Origin: Azohydromonas sediminis
GTDB lineage: Bacteria > Pseudomonadota > Gammaproteobacteria > Burkholderiales > Burkholderiaceae_C
Direction of reading: 5' to 3'
Length of the DNA stretch: 64,000 nucleotides
Assembly: GCF_003574675.1 (NCBI RefSeq)
Contig: NZ_QOAZ01000011.1
Span: 33,240 to 97,239 of the forward strand
Shown: piece after piece, positions 27,519 to 37,096 of the stretch
Numbering within the stretch: position 1 is the stretch's first letter
Layout: each line of letters starts with the position of its first letter
Position numbers and translations under genes: made by a program
Notes under the pieces: generated by a model
Seen by the model: the letters and a program-made list of their open reading frames with translations, nothing else
The model's database searches: none
What the model was told of the DNA's origin: nothing

Positions 27519-30500
27519 GCCACGACAGCCGGCGTGCCGTGCCTCCGGGCAGCGAGACCGGTACCGGTGACACGACGGTGCGGTCGTTCGACAGCCGCGT
27601 CAGTGCGCGGATGCCGCCGCCTTCGAGCCGCACGACGGTCGGACGGGTGGCCAGCGCATTGCCGAGCGCCACGCTGGCGACGCCAGTGGCGGTCGCCACC
27701 GGCGCGCCGGTGCGGTAGTCGAAGAAGTTGATGTAGCTCTTGCCGCCGACGCTGCACGCGCTCTGTTCAGGGATGTTGGTCGTCATCACAAGGGTGCCGA
27801 GCACCAGCTGCGGGTCGGTGTTGGCCCGCTCGCGTGTCAGCGGCAAATCGATGTACCAGCCGTCATGGGTGGCAAAGTCGACCACATGATGGCTGCCGGT
27901 GCGCACTTCCTGGCCCGGTGTGCAGATCGTCGCACCGCTCGGGCAGGTGCCGGCCGTCAGCGTTTGGTTGACGAACGTCGGCAGGGTGCGCGGGTTGTGG
28001 TGGGTCGTGCCGTCGAGCGGGTCCTCGATCGCGTAGATGCTCTGCGGGCTGTCGTCCGTGAGGTCGGGCGTACCCAGATAGCGGCCGGTCCCAACGAAGA
28101 CCACGGCCCGGCCCGCGACCAGGCCGAGTTCGGGGCGCGCCGTGAGCGGCTGAACGTTGCCGGCCGGGCCACGCAGCGTGGCCAGCAGGTGGGCATCGTG
28201 GCCCGCGGGGTCGATGTCGCCGTTGACGTCGAAGCGCCACAGGTTGCCGTCGTTGTCGCCGCCGTAGACCCGCTTGACGGTGTTGTCGACGTCGGGTTTG
28301 TCGACCCAGCTGCGCACGTGCGCCAGACCACTGCCAGTGCTCGTGGTGATGGTGCGGATCAGCACGCCGGTTTTGGCGTCGACGATGAACAGCCGGCTCG
28401 CGCCCGTGTGGTTGTAGCCGGAGCCGAAGATCACCACCCAGGTGCCGTCCTTGAGCTTGGTGATGTCCGGGCGGCCGAAGGTCAGGCCGAGATTCGGATG
28501 CGTGAACTCCCACAGCACCTTCGGTGACGCCGGATCGGTGACGTCAAGCGCATAGTAGCCGCTGCCGCCGGCGCCGAGTCCACCAACGAGGATGGTGCGC
28601 CACGCGCCATCGATCCGAACGTCGCCCGCCGTGGGGGTCGCGTCGACGTAGAACTGGTGGCGGTTGGCGTAGTCCTTGTCGGCGAGCCGGTACAGCTTGG
28701 GCAGCACCATGCTCGGCACGAAGGCCCATTCCTCGACGCCGGTGTCGGCGTTGAATGCATGCAGCATGCCGTCGTTGGCGCCCACGTAGACCATGCCCTG
28801 GCGCGTCATCATGCTCGTCTTGAACGCCGAGTAGCCCGAGTCGGCGTAGTTGAACATCGGCTTGCCGACGAAAACCGCTTCGGAGTTGACGATGTCGCCG
28901 AGCAAGTGTGCACGCTTGCGGAAGGGCTTGTCGAGCTGCGTGGCCTCGCCCTCGTCGGTGCGTACGCCGCGCAGGAAATTGACCAGCCGTTCGCCAGCGG
29001 CCGCGCTCTGCACCGAAGGGGGCAGGCAGGTGCTGCCGAAGGTGCAGAACTGGCTCAAAGACTGCCCCGGCGCCGTGATGTGCGCCAGGCCGAAGTAGGC
29101 CCGTTCAGCCGCCGTGAGGTGGTCCCAGTCGAATGGGCGCCGGCCCGTCGACGTGTTCGAGGGGTCGTGCATGAAGAGGGTGCGGCTGGCGTTGCCGTCG
29201 AGCAGATCGCGCGCCGACCAGTCGCTGTCCAGCGGCAGCTTCTCGCCCGTCGTCGGATCGACCTCGTCCTTGGTCAGGATCTCGCCGGTGGTGGCGCTGA
29301 TTTGGCGGCCGAGCAGCTCGCCCGACCACTCGTTGGTAACGTAGCGCGACAGGTACAGGAAGTTGTCGCCGGCCGAGATGTTCGGGTTGCTCGTCGTCGC
29401 CGCGGCTGCTGCACCCTTGACGCGGTCGATCTGCGCCAGTGCATTCGACAGGCCTGTGTACAGCGACGCCGGGTCGGTGGCGGCGAAGTAGGTGCCACGG
29501 CCATTGACGGCGGCGTGCCACATGTCGTCGATCGCCGTCTCGGTGTTGTTGACGGGGGCCGGCCAGGTGCACACGGTGCCGGCGGCCTGCCAACTGCAAA
29601 CACCGGCTGCAGGATTCGCCGTGGTACCGTTGGCGACCGCATGGTAGTCACCACTGGTCGCGGAGCGGTAATTCGGGTCGTACAGCATGTAGCCCGGCGC
29701 GCCCAGACCGAGCGTGAACGTCGTCATGTGCTGGTGCGGCGCGGTGTCGTCGCCGGCGGTGGGCACGTTGTTCTGGCACAGGTCGACGCCGCCGGGTCCG
29801 GTGCAGTTGTTGAGTTCGGGCGTGCGCAGATCGGTCAGGTAGTAATACGCAGCGACGTCCGACAACGAGTTCGACGTGTTGGTACCGTCGCGGTAGGGCC
29901 GGTCGAGGCTGCCATCGACGTTGCCGATGGCTGTCGAGCCGTCGATGCGCACCGGTGTCGCCGTCTCGTTCCAGTAGCCGTCGGTCGACAGCAGCGTGAA
30001 GTTCTGCTGGCACGACACCGTCATCGGGTCCACGACGGTGGATCCATTGAGGGTCTGGCCGTTGAGCTGCCCGGCGTACAGCCGGCCGGCACGCGACAGC
30101 GCGGTGCGCAGTGGCGTCCAACCGCTCGGCCTCGCCGCGCGCAGTTTGTCGAACCAGTTGGTCTTGTGCGTGCCGGCGAACGTGTCGAGGTTGAGGAAGT
30201 CGCTGCCGGTGCCGTTGTTGATGCTCAGGTAGCCGAGGCGGAACTGGTCGGAGACGGGCGCGAATGCGATGCTGGCCGACGTCTTCATCATTTGCATGCG
30301 CGTGCGGTAGTACGTCCACCAGTTCGCGAAGTTGGTCATTTCTTCTTCGTAGGTGCACGTGCCACCGGCGCAGTCGGTGCGCGTCGGGGCCTTCGGATAG
30401 CTGGTGACCGACGGGACGATGTCGATGCGCTCGAAGCGGCCGGCGTAGCCCGCCGGGGTGGCAGGAATCGCTGGCGTCGGGGCCACGTAACCGCTGAAGG

Positions 30501-31809
30501 TCGGCGTCGATGGCGAGATCGACACCGTGCATGCATTGCTGCCCGAGCGGATCAGCATGACGGTGTGGCTGATGTTGCCCGCCGAGACCGGAGCCGTGAT
30601 GACAACCGTGTTGCCAGTGCCGCCGGCCGTGTAGCCAGTGATCACGGTCTTGTTGTTGATTTGCGTGCGGATGTTCGCCGCGATGTTGTTGTTGCCGGTC
30701 GTGGGCACCGTGTTGGCCGCGAGCAGGTTCACGCCGTTGACCATGACCGCGCTGTAGGCGACCTGATTGCTGCCGTTGCAGGTGCCGGACTGCATCACCG
30801 TGAACGTGGCCTTTGCCCCCGATCCGGGCGTGGCCGCGACGGCCGGCGCGCCGGGTGTCGCGAACTTCGTCGGATAGCGGACCTGGTTGTATGTCGCGGT
30901 GCGCACGGCCTGGCAGGAACCGGCAGCTGGCGTCGCGGCGCGCGCGTTGGCGTCGCTGTTGCACCAGCGCACGTAGGCCGGCACCGGGTGGGTGGCCGAC
31001 GCAGTCGCCTGGCAGTTGCGCAGCGTCGTGTCGGTGCAGTACTCACCGGGCACGATCGCGTAGTAGTGCGGGCCGAAAGTGCGCCACTGCGTCGTCGCCG
31101 CGTCGGGCGCGCCGATGGCGATCAGCCCGGTGCCAATGGCCACCGTGGGGCGGTACGTCGTGTAGCTCTTGCCGTTGACGGTGCCCGGCAGCACGTAGTT
31201 GCCGTTGCGCAGGCAGTCGGTGTAGGTGGTGTCGGTGCACCAGGCCGTGTCGGGAAACTGCGTCAGCAGGTTGATCGACGACGTGAACTGGACGTTGTAG
31301 TGGTCGTTGCGGACGCTGGTCCACCCGGCCGTGTTCGACGCCGTCATGCTCGGGTATGGATTGCCGTTGGCGTCCAGCGGCGGCTGGTAGCGCACCGCAG
31401 GGTTGTAGGCGACGCCGTTGAACGCGCTGGCCAGGTACGGTGGATGACCGCGCCAGGTGCCGAAGACCGGGCTCGAGGCGAAGTTGCTGCTGCGCCAGCA
31501 GGCGTTGCTGCCGCTGCCGCTGCCCGCGTCGTTCTGGCAGCAGGCGCGGTTCCAGGTTCCGCTGTTCGTCGCCGTCGCGCCGGCGGCGCGGCAGAAGTTG
31601 TCGTTGACCCAGTCGGGCATGTAGTCCCAGTCCATGCTGCCCGAGTCGTCGAGGATGAACAGCATGTTGGGCTTGACCGACGCGCCCGCCGAGGTGACCA
31701 ATGGAACCGGCGAGATGTCGACCGCGCTTGCGGGTATTCCGGCGCCGACCAGCACGAGGCCGGCCAGCGCCGCGACGGCATACCTGGCAATCTGGCGCAA
31801 GACGTTCAT
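27496..31809 (-). CDS. pilY1: PilY1-type pilus tip adhesin / pilus biogenesis factor
   Basis: A 1437-residue exported protein with signal peptide MNVLRQIARYAVAALAGLVL continuing to ASA. A metal-ion-dependent adhesion site DDSGSMD follows at residues 54-60, opening a von Willebrand A-like region. The region around residues 70-120 is Cys-rich, with CCQNDAG and NACW. The C-terminal part is a PilY1 beta-propeller with YVGANDGMLHAFNADTG, GGLGAGGSGYYALDVTDP, VYGGDNDGNLWRFDVNGD and VFVGTGRYLG. PilY1 caps the pilus with the minor pilins and mediates adhesion and surface sensing. It follows pilX by 39 bases. The middle (about 170-420) is low-complexity Ala/Thr/Asn-rich and may vary between strains. 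Confidence 0.93.
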   Translation of the reverse strand: MNVLRQIARYAVAALAGLVLVGAGIPASAVDISPVPLVTSAGASVKPNMLFILDDSGSMDWDYMPDWVNDNFCRAAGATATNSGTWNRACCQNDAGSGSGSNACWRSSNFASSPVFGTWRGHPPYLASAFNGVAYNPAVRYQPPLDANGNPYPSMTASNTAGWTSVRNDHYNVQFTSSINLLTQFPDTAWCTDTTYTDCLRNGNYVLPGTVNGKSYTTYRPTVAIGTGLIAIGAPDAATTQWRTFGPHYYAIVPGEYCTDTTLRNCQATASATHPVPAYVRWCNSDANARAATPAAGSCQAVRTATYNQVRYPTKFATPGAPAVAATPGSGAKATFTVMQSGTCNGSNQVAYSAVMVNGVNLLAANTVPTTGNNNIAANIRTQINNKTVITGYTAGGTGNTVVITAPVSAGNISHTVMLIRSGSNACTVSISPSTPTFSGYVAPTPAIPATPAGYAGRFERIDIVPSVTSYPKAPTRTDCAGGTCTYEEEMTNFANWWTYYRTRMQMMKTSASIAFAPVSDQFRLGYLSINNGTGSDFLNLDTFAGTHKTNWFDKLRAARPSGWTPLRTALSRAGRLYAGQLNGQTLNGSTVVDPMTVSCQQNFTLLSTDGYWNETATPVRIDGSTAIGNVDGSLDRPYRDGTNTSNSLSDVAAYYYLTDLRTPELNNCTGPGGVDLCQNNVPTAGDDTAPHQHMTTFTLGLGAPGYMLYDPNYRSATSGDYHAVANGTTANPAAGVCSWQAAGTVCTWPAPVNNTETAIDDMWHAAVNGRGTYFAATDPASLYTGLSNALAQIDRVKGAAAAATTSNPNISAGDNFLYLSRYVTNEWSGELLGRQISATTGEILTKDEVDPTTGEKLPLDSDWSARDLLDGNASRTLFMHDPSNTSTGRRPFDWDHLTAAERAYFGLAHITAPGQSLSQFCTFGSTCLPPSVQSAAAGERLVNFLRGVRTDEGEATQLDKPFRKRAHLLGDIVNSEAVFVGKPMFNYADSGYSAFKTSMMTRQGMVYVGANDGMLHAFNADTGVEEWAFVPSMVLPKLYRLADKDYANRHQFYVDATPTAGDVRIDGAWRTILVGGLGAGGSGYYALDVTDPASPKVLWEFTHPNLGLTFGRPDITKLKDGTWVVIFGSGYNHTGASRLFIVDAKTGVLIRTITTSTGSGLAHVRSWVDKPDVDNTVKRVYGGDNDGNLWRFDVNGDIDPAGHDAHLLATLRGPAGNVQPLTARPELGLVAGRAVVFVGTGRYLGTPDLTDDSPQSIYAIEDPLDGTTHHNPRTLPTFVNQTLTAGTCPSGATICTPGQEVRTGSHHVVDFATHDGWYIDLPLTRERANTDPQLVLGTLVMTTNIPEQSACSVGGKSYINFFDYRTGAPVATATGVASVALGNALATRPTVVRLEGGGIRALTRLSNDRTVVSPVPVSLPGGTARRLSWRELAIEE

Positions 31810-31848
31810 GGTGTCCTCTGTGTCGTTCTCAGACCGGTGTGCGTCGCC

Positions 31849-32469
31849 TCACATCGCGACGACGACCTGCACGTAGCTCAGCGTGTTGCGCGGGCCACTG
31901 ACCCGCGCCGTGATGCGGTAGTACTGCTGCTGCGGGGCGCTGAAGGCGGGGCTGAGCGCCGTCTGGCTGTTGCCTTCGTTCTTCGTCAGCGGCGACGTCT
32001 CGCAGCGTGCGCCGGCCAGCGGGTCGCCGACCGAGTTGCACAGCCGGTGAATCACGAAGGCGACGGTGTTGCCGGCAGCATCGGGAGGCAGCACATTGAC
32101 CCGGTTGGAGCCGGCGAGCACCTGCTGCCAGAAGTCTTCCCACGACTGCCCGGGCCCCGGATCCTCGCGGCGGGCGAAGTAGCCGAGCTCACCACCGGCG
32201 GCATCGCGTGACTGGTGCAGTGTCGTACCGGTGTTGTTGTTCTCGAGCCAGGCGATCGCCGTCTCGATGCCGACGTCGGCCGACTGCGTGGCGGCTTGCT
32301 GGAATGCGAGGTTGCCGGCGATGCGGTTGCTCGTGAACACCGAGCGCAGCAGGCTCAGCCCGGCGAGCGTCATGCCGATCAGCACGACGAGAGCCACCAG
32401 CAGCACGATGCCCTGCTGGCGCAGCGGCGGCGCAGCGCGCCGGCGGTGGAGCGGGGCGGGGGTCAGCAT
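31849..32469 (-). CDS. pilX: Minor pilin PilX
   Basis: A 206-residue pilin-like protein with a 19-residue basic leader ending RQQG, then IVLLVALVVLIGMTLAGLSLLR. It lacks Glu at +5, as is normal for the PilX N-terminal family, and has the follow-on RIAGNLAFQQAATQSADVGIE. PilX joins the minor-pilin complex with PilV, PilW and PilY1 that primes pilus assembly. Its ATG overlaps the pilW stop by seven bases (ATGCTGA). Confidence 0.9.
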   Translation of the reverse strand: MLTPAPLHRRRAAPPLRQQGIVLLVALVVLIGMTLAGLSLLRSVFTSNRIAGNLAFQQAATQSADVGIETAIAWLENNNTGTTLHQSRDAAGGELGYFARREDPGPGQSWEDFWQQVLAGSNRVNVLPPDAAGNTVAFVIHRLCNSVGDPLAGARCETSPLTKNEGNSQTALSPAFSAPQQQYYRITARVSGPRNTLSYVQVVVAM

Positions 32470-33521
32470 CCGGACTGCACTCCTTGCCAAGCCATGTTGC
32501 GCAGCGGCACCGTCGTCTCGTAAGTCCGGTAGCGGTAGCGCTGCCAGTCGGGGAGATCGCCCAGGTCGATCGCGGCGTTTGCATCGGCGCTGCCGGCCCA
32601 CGCGGGAGAAGCCGTCGTGACGGCCTCCTTCTCGAATTGCGCACTGCGCGCCACGAGTGCCAGCCGCAGCGCCGAGGTGCGCGCCCAGGCACAGGCGCTG
32701 CCGGGTGTCGTGCGGTCGTAGACGTCGACCACGCCGTCCATTGACGCCGAACTGTCGCGCCCGTATTGCGCACGCAGGCTGACCACGTTGCTGCTGACCG
32801 GCACCCACACGCTGGGGTCACTGGCCAGATCCGGGTCCATGCAGTCGGCCGCCATGTGGTCGCACACGGTCAGGTTGCCGTCGCGCACCGCGTAAACGAG
32901 CACGCGCGGGGCCGGACCGAGGTTGAACAGCGTGCCATTGGCCATGCCCGCGATACCGGTGCCCACCGTGACGTACGGCGGCGAAGCCGTGACGGCGGTC
33001 ACCGCCTCCGCGGTCAAGGTGCAGGGATCGGGCCGCGACGCCGGGGTCGCGAGCACGATGTCGCCGGCGCGAAATGCGGTCGGGGTCGCGACAGCATAGG
33101 TGTCGGTGGACGGCTGCAGGTTGATGCGGTCGCCCTCGGGTGACCCCGCGTTGCTGCCGTAGACGATGAGCAGCGTATCCGTGTTCGCGTCACCGGCGGG
33201 CACGCTTGGATGGTTGATGGTCACCGGCCCCATCCCGGGCACGCTGCGACCGCCAGGCAGCGCAATGTCACAGCCGATGAAGGCCAGCGCGCTGGCGCCG
33301 TAGCCGGCCTGGCGAAGGTCGCGCTGCAACGCTGCGAGGGCGATCGCCCCGTTGATCTGCGCGTCGTCGCCACCGAGCGTCGTGCGCTTCGATCCCTCGG
33401 ACACTTGGAACACCTGCAGGATCACGATGACGGCGACCATGCCGAGCACGATGCCGACGAGCAGCTCGACCAGCGTGATCCCCGTCTGGGCACGCCGCGG
33501 CAGGCTGGGTGTGTGGGTCAC
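32463..33521 (-). CDS. pilW: Minor pilin PilW
   Basis: A 352-residue protein with prepilin site AQTG|ITLVE (Gly14, Glu at +5) and a hydrophobic helix. The PilW signature IALAALQRDLRQAGYGAS comes next. The long C-terminal part is a beta-rich domain with several cysteines. It is part of the minor-pilin priming complex and required for pilus assembly in relatives. Lies 10 bases after pilV and overlaps pilX. Confidence 0.92.
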   Translation of the reverse strand: MTHTPSLPRRAQTGITLVELLVGIVLGMVAVIVILQVFQVSEGSKRTTLGGDDAQINGAIALAALQRDLRQAGYGASALAFIGCDIALPGGRSVPGMGPVTINHPSVPAGDANTDTLLIVYGSNAGSPEGDRINLQPSTDTYAVATPTAFRAGDIVLATPASRPDPCTLTAEAVTAVTASPPYVTVGTGIAGMANGTLFNLGPAPRVLVYAVRDGNLTVCDHMAADCMDPDLASDPSVWVPVSSNVVSLRAQYGRDSSASMDGVVDVYDRTTPGSACAWARTSALRLALVARSAQFEKEAVTTASPAWAGSADANAAIDLGDLPDWQRYRYRTYETTVPLRNMAWQGVQSGC

Positions 33522-33531
33522 GGCCGGCTCC

Positions 33532-33987
33532 TTACTTGATGCGGGTGACCACGGTCAGACTGTGCGGCGGGTCCCCGGCCGGTTCCTGCGGCGGCTTCCA
33601 GCGCAGTGTGATCGTCACCAGGCTGCTCGGCTCCGACGGCGGGGTACCGCCGCCCTCGATCGACTCGACGGTCACCTCGGGCGGGTTGTCGGCAGCGCCG
33701 GGCAGCGTCGCGGCGACGTTCGCCAGCCACTGTCCGTAACCGTCACCGCCGGTCGCAAAGTTCTCGCTGAGCGTCTCGAACTTGCGGTCCGTGACCCACA
33801 TGCGGCCGACCAGGTCGTTGGCCAGCAGCGTCGCGTCGGCACGGTACTTGGCCTTGGTCGACTGCTGCACCGACGCGGCTTGCAGCCCGACGATGGTCAG
33901 CACGCCCAGCGAGAAGACCAGCACCGCGATCAGCACCTCGATCAGCATGAAGCCGGCCTGCGGCCGCAGTCGATGCGATGGACTCAT
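33532..33987 (-). CDS. pilV: Minor pilin PilV
   Basis: A 151-residue pilin-like protein with leader MSPSHRLRPQAG, cleavage before FMLIEVLIAVLVFSLGVLTI and Glu at +5. The PilV feature GLQAASVQQSTKAKYRADATLLANDL (given here as GLQAASVQQ...ADATLLANDL) is visible. It is a core minor pilin. ATG 33987 chosen; the longer open frame upstream (to 34077) overlaps fimT and has no family match. It lies one base after the fimT stop. Confidence 0.9.
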   Translation of the reverse strand: MSPSHRLRPQAGFMLIEVLIAVLVFSLGVLTIVGLQAASVQQSTKAKYRADATLLANDLVGRMWVTDRKFETLSENFATGGDGYGQWLANVAATLPGAADNPPEVTVESIEGGGTPPSEPSSLVTITLRWKPPQEPAGDPPHSLTVVTRIK

Positions 33988-33988
33988 G

Positions 33989-34600
33989 TCAGCACCCTTG
34001 GGGATCGGGCAGCGCGAACTTCGGGTTGCACATGCGGATCTGGCCCGCTGGCGAGACAACGATGCGCAGGCACGCAACCTCGCCGCCGGCGGTGGCGCAG
34101 TCGCCGGCCGCGGGGGCCGTGACGTCGATCGTGATGTCGCCCGCCGGCACCGGGGTCACGCGGCCCAGTCCGTTGAACACCAGCGTCGCTTCGGAGGCGT
34201 TCACCTGCGCCATGGCGGCGGACTCTGCGCCCGGCCGCGTGTGCAGGATGCGCGGCGCCACGGTGTCGGACGGTTCGGCGCTGCACGCACCTTCGACGGC
34301 ATCGGGCTCGTTGGCCGGATCCAGATTGACGACCCAACTCGTGCCAGCAGCGTCGATGGCGCAACTGTCGCCCAGAGAGTCGACGAGCTGGAATCGCACG
34401 CGTGCGTTGCGCGCGACGGCCTCTGCTTTGGCCATCTGCAGGCCGGCGAGCAGCGACTCGGCGGTCGTGCGCACACGGCTGTTCGTCAGCCATGTCGAGA
34501 AGCCCGGAGCGCCCAGCGCGAGGATGATGGCCAGCAGCGTCAGGCCGACCAGCACCTCGATCAGCGTCATGCCCCGTGCCGCGGGTCGCCGGCTCAGCAT
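33989..34600 (-). CDS. fimT: Minor pilin FimT/FimU (GspH family)
   Basis: A 203-residue pilin-like protein with leader MLSRRPAARG, then MTLIEVLVGLTLLAIILALG (Glu at +5). The GspH/FimT motif GFSTWLTNSRVRTTAESLLAGLQMA appears in two parts (APGFSTWLTNSRVR and ESLLAGLQMAKAEAVARN). Cys residues near the end may form disulfides. In Pseudomonas FimU bridges the priming complex to the pilus shaft; FimT-type proteins also bind DNA in competent species. Its ATG overlaps the pilE stop by seven bases (ATGCTGA). Confidence 0.88.
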   Translation of the reverse strand: MLSRRPAARGMTLIEVLVGLTLLAIILALGAPGFSTWLTNSRVRTTAESLLAGLQMAKAEAVARNARVRFQLVDSLGDSCAIDAAGTSWVVNLDPANEPDAVEGACSAEPSDTVAPRILHTRPGAESAAMAQVNASEATLVFNGLGRVTPVPAGDITIDVTAPAAGDCATAGGEVACLRIVVSPAGQIRMCNPKFALPDPQGC

Positions 34601-35052
34601 ACGCCGCCCCTTCGCGTGACCCAGCAGTTGTTCGGCGACGGCGTGGACCAGCCGTCGGGCACGCTCGCCGTCGTCTTCTGGCCGGCCTGGTTGACCGTGA
34701 AGGTGAACCCGGCCATCGCGCCCTTGCCCTGCGCGCGCAGCGTGTAGCCGTTGGCATCGGCGGCGGTGCATTCGAAGTCGAACACCCGGCTCGTCGTCGT
34801 GTCGGCCGCGCAGGCGGGCGCGCCGGCGTAGGTGCGGTTGTCCTGGAAGAACTGCTCCAGCCGCACCTGCAGTGCACCGAGCTGCGACGTGGCCTCGGGG
34901 ATGCGGCCGCGGATCACGTAATCGCGGTACGAAGGCAGCGCGACGGCGGCAAGGATCGCGACGATGGCCACCGTGATCATGACCTCGGTCAGCGTGAAGC
35001 CCCGTGTCGACCGGCGGCGGAGGTGGGCAAAGTCGATGTGCAGCGGGCGCAT
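34594..35052 (-). CDS. pilE: Type IV pilin PilE-like (first gene of minor-pilin operon)
   Basis: A 152-residue type IV pilin-like protein. The leader MRPLHIDFAHLRRRSTRG is followed by FTLTEVMITVAIVAILAAVA (Glu at +5), then LPSYRDYVIRGRIPEATSQL, the PilE/ComP-type pattern. The C-terminal domain has several cysteines including CAADT and NNCW. In Burkholderiales this operon position usually holds the minor pilin PilE rather than the major subunit PilA. ATG 35052 was chosen from a much longer open frame by the start of the pilin leader. No neighbour upstream on this strand. Confidence 0.88.
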   Translation of the reverse strand: MRPLHIDFAHLRRRSTRGFTLTEVMITVAIVAILAAVALPSYRDYVIRGRIPEATSQLGALQVRLEQFFQDNRTYAGAPACAADTTTSRVFDFECTAADANGYTLRAQGKGAMAGFTFTVNQAGQKTTASVPDGWSTPSPNNCWVTRRGGVC

Positions 35053-35184
35053 GGCAGTCAGTCGTCCTGTGCGGCGGGTCATCGGTCCCGACCTGCCAAT
35101 GGCACCACCCCAGAGGGGCGCCGGCAGGTGGCTCGTACTCGGCATTGTCGGAACGCCCTTCGCATCGGTGAGGCAAAAATGCAC

Positions 35185-35190
35185 TGTCAA
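35185..35190 (-). promoter_or_regulatory. Possible -35 element of the pilE-fimT-pilVWXY1 operon
   Basis: A perfect TTGACA on the minus strand, about 133 bases before the pilE ATG. The hexamer 17 bases on is CGATGC, a poor -10, so an activator would be needed. The remaining 35053-35319 gap shows no gene. Confidence 0.25.
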
Positions 35191-35319
35191 AGCGCCGCTT
35201 TCGATGGCCGGCCGGTAATCGGCGACGAACGGACAGCGCGCTGGCGACCGGCGGTTGCCCCGGGGCGACGGACGGCGTCGGGCATACTCGGCCACGTCAA
35301 CGGCAGGCGGGACGCAGCC

Positions 35320-35922
35320 TTGGTTCCACCCCGCACCATCAGCCTCATCGGCATGCCCGGCGGCGGCAAGTCCACCGTCGGGCGGTACCTCGCGCGGCAG
35401 CTGGGGCTGCCGTTTCGCGACACCGACCACGAGATCGAGTCGGTCATCGGCTGCACGATCCGTGACTTCTTCGCGTCGCACGGCGAGGCGGCGTTCCGCG
35501 ACCTCGAGCAGGAGGCGGTCGACGTGCTGACACAGGGCAAGTCCATCGTGCTGGGCACCGGTGGCGGCGTCGTGCTGCGCGAGGCCAACCGGCGCGCACT
35601 GCGCGAGCGCACGACGGTGATCTACCTGCGCTCGACGCCCGAGGAGCTGGTGCGCCGGCTGCGTCACGACACGCAGCGCCCGCTGCTGCAAGGCGGCGAC
35701 CCGCTGCTCAAGCTGCGCCAGCTGTACCGCGAGCGCGACCCGCTGTACCGGCGCACCGCCCACTACACGATCGACACCGGGCGCCCGTCGGTGTCGGCAC
35801 TGGTGCACATGATCCTGATGCAGCTCGAGCTGGCCGGCCTGGTCGACCCGGCGCGCGTGCCGTCGCCGATCAGCGCGCCGCGCACGCCCCGGAGCGGCGC
35901 CGACGAGCCCGAGGGCCGCTGA
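35320..35922 (+). CDS. aroK: Shikimate kinase
   Basis: A 200-residue kinase that phosphorylates shikimate at the 3-hydroxyl in aromatic amino-acid synthesis. Walker A is GMPGGGKST (residues 11-19), the shikimate-binding DTDHEIE, the central GTGGGVVLR, and the lid [19 protein letters not shown] with its conserved arginine. No ATG fits; TTG 35320 gives the family-like N-terminus [14 protein letters not shown], so the start is uncertain. The tail beyond about residue 175 is Pro/Arg-rich. It is followed by aroB after 40 bases. Confidence 0.92.
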   Translation: MVPPRTISLIGMPGGGKSTVGRYLARQLGLPFRDTDHEIESVIGCTIRDFFASHGEAAFRDLEQEAVDVLTQGKSIVLGTGGGVVLREANRRALRERTTVIYLRSTPEELVRRLRHDTQRPLLQGGDPLLKLRQLYRERDPLYRRTAHYTIDTGRPSVSALVHMILMQLELAGLVDPARVPSPISAPRTPRSGADEPEGR

Positions 35923-35962
35923 CCGTCTAATTGGGGCGCAAGGCGCCCGTACACTCGGCGCC

Positions 35963-37096
35963 ATGTCCATCGACTCCGGCTCCAACGGTCACATCGCACC
36001 GGTCGTGCGCGTGCCGATCGCGCTCGGTGAACGCAGCTACGACATCCTGATCGGCGAGCGCGTGCTCGACGATCCCGCCTGCTACGAAGGCCTGCCGCGC
36101 GCAGCCACCGCGGTCGTCGTCAGCAACCCGACCGTGTCGGCGCTGCACGGCGCGCGCCTGCATGCGCAGCTCGAGGGCCGCTACGCGCGCGTGCTGCACG
36201 TCGACCTGCCCGACGGCGAGCAGTACAAGGACTGGACCTCGCTGAACCTGATCTTCGACCACCTGCTCGCCCACGCCTGCGACCGCAAGACGGTGCTGTT
36301 CGCGCTCGGCGGCGGCGTGATCGGCGACGTCGCGGGCTTCGCCGCGGCGTGCTACATGCGCGGCGTGCCGTTCGTGCAGGTGCCGACGACGCTGCTCGCG
36401 CAGGTCGACTCGTCGGTCGGCGGCAAGACGGCGATCAACCACCCGCGCGGCAAGAACATGATCGGCGCGTTCTACCAGCCGCGGCGCGTGCTGGCCGACC
36501 TGTCGGTGCTCGACACGCTGCCCGAGCGCGAGCTCAGCGCCGGCCTGGCCGAAGTGATCAAGTACGGCCCGATCGCCGACGCCGCGTTCCTCGACTGGGT
36601 CGAGGCGAACGTCGATGCGCTGCTCGCGCGCGACAAGGCGGCGCTCGCGCATGCGGTGCGCCGCTCGTGCGAGATCAAGGCGGCGGTGGTCGGCGCCGAC
36701 GAGCGCGAGAGCGGGCTGCGCGCGATCCTGAACTTCGGCCACACGTTCGGCCACGCGATCGAGGCCGCGCTCGGCTACGGTGAGTGGCTGCACGGCGAGG
36801 CGGTGGGCTGCGGCATGGTGATGGCCGCCGACCTCTCGGCGCGGCTCGGGCTCGTGCCCCCCGCGTTCGTCGAGCGCATGCGCCGCGTCGTCGCGCGGGC
36901 GCGGCTGCCGGTGGTGGCGCCGGCTGCGATCGGCGTCGAGCGTTTCATCGAGCTGATGCGCGTCGACAAGAAGGCCGAGGGCGGCGAGATCCGCTTCGTG
37001 TTGATCGAGGCCGACGGCGGCCAGGTTGGCCACGCGGTGCAGCGCCCGGCGTTGGATGCCGCGGTGCGCGCGACGATCGCCGCCTGCAGCGCGTGA
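35963..37096 (+). CDS. aroB: 3-dehydroquinate synthase
   Basis: A 377-residue NAD- and metal-dependent cyclase converting DAHP to 3-dehydroquinate, the second shikimate-pathway step. The NAD-binding [19 protein letters not shown], then [20 protein letters not shown] and [11 protein letters not shown], are present. Metal ligands are in AEVIKYG (Glu), [12 protein letters not shown] and [13 protein letters not shown] (His). It forms a unit with aroK upstream, and its stop overlaps the dgt GTG by four bases. Confidence 0.96.
   Translation: MSIDSGSNGHIAPVVRVPIALGERSYDILIGERVLDDPACYEGLPRAATAVVVSNPTVSALHGARLHAQLEGRYARVLHVDLPDGEQYKDWTSLNLIFDHLLAHACDRKTVLFALGGGVIGDVAGFAAACYMRGVPFVQVPTTLLAQVDSSVGGKTAINHPRGKNMIGAFYQPRRVLADLSVLDTLPERELSAGLAEVIKYGPIADAAFLDWVEANVDALLARDKAALAHAVRRSCEIKAAVVGADERESGLRAILNFGHTFGHAIEAALGYGEWLHGEAVGCGMVMAADLSARLGLVPPAFVERMRRVVARARLPVVAPAAIGVERFIELMRVDKKAEGGEIRFVLIEADGGQVGHAVQRPALDAAVRATIAACSA

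Noticed and set aside
35170..35195. Sigma54 promoter for the pilE operon
   Set aside because: TTTTTGCC is present, but the GG of the -24 element is not at the needed spacing; only a sigma70 -35 match remains.
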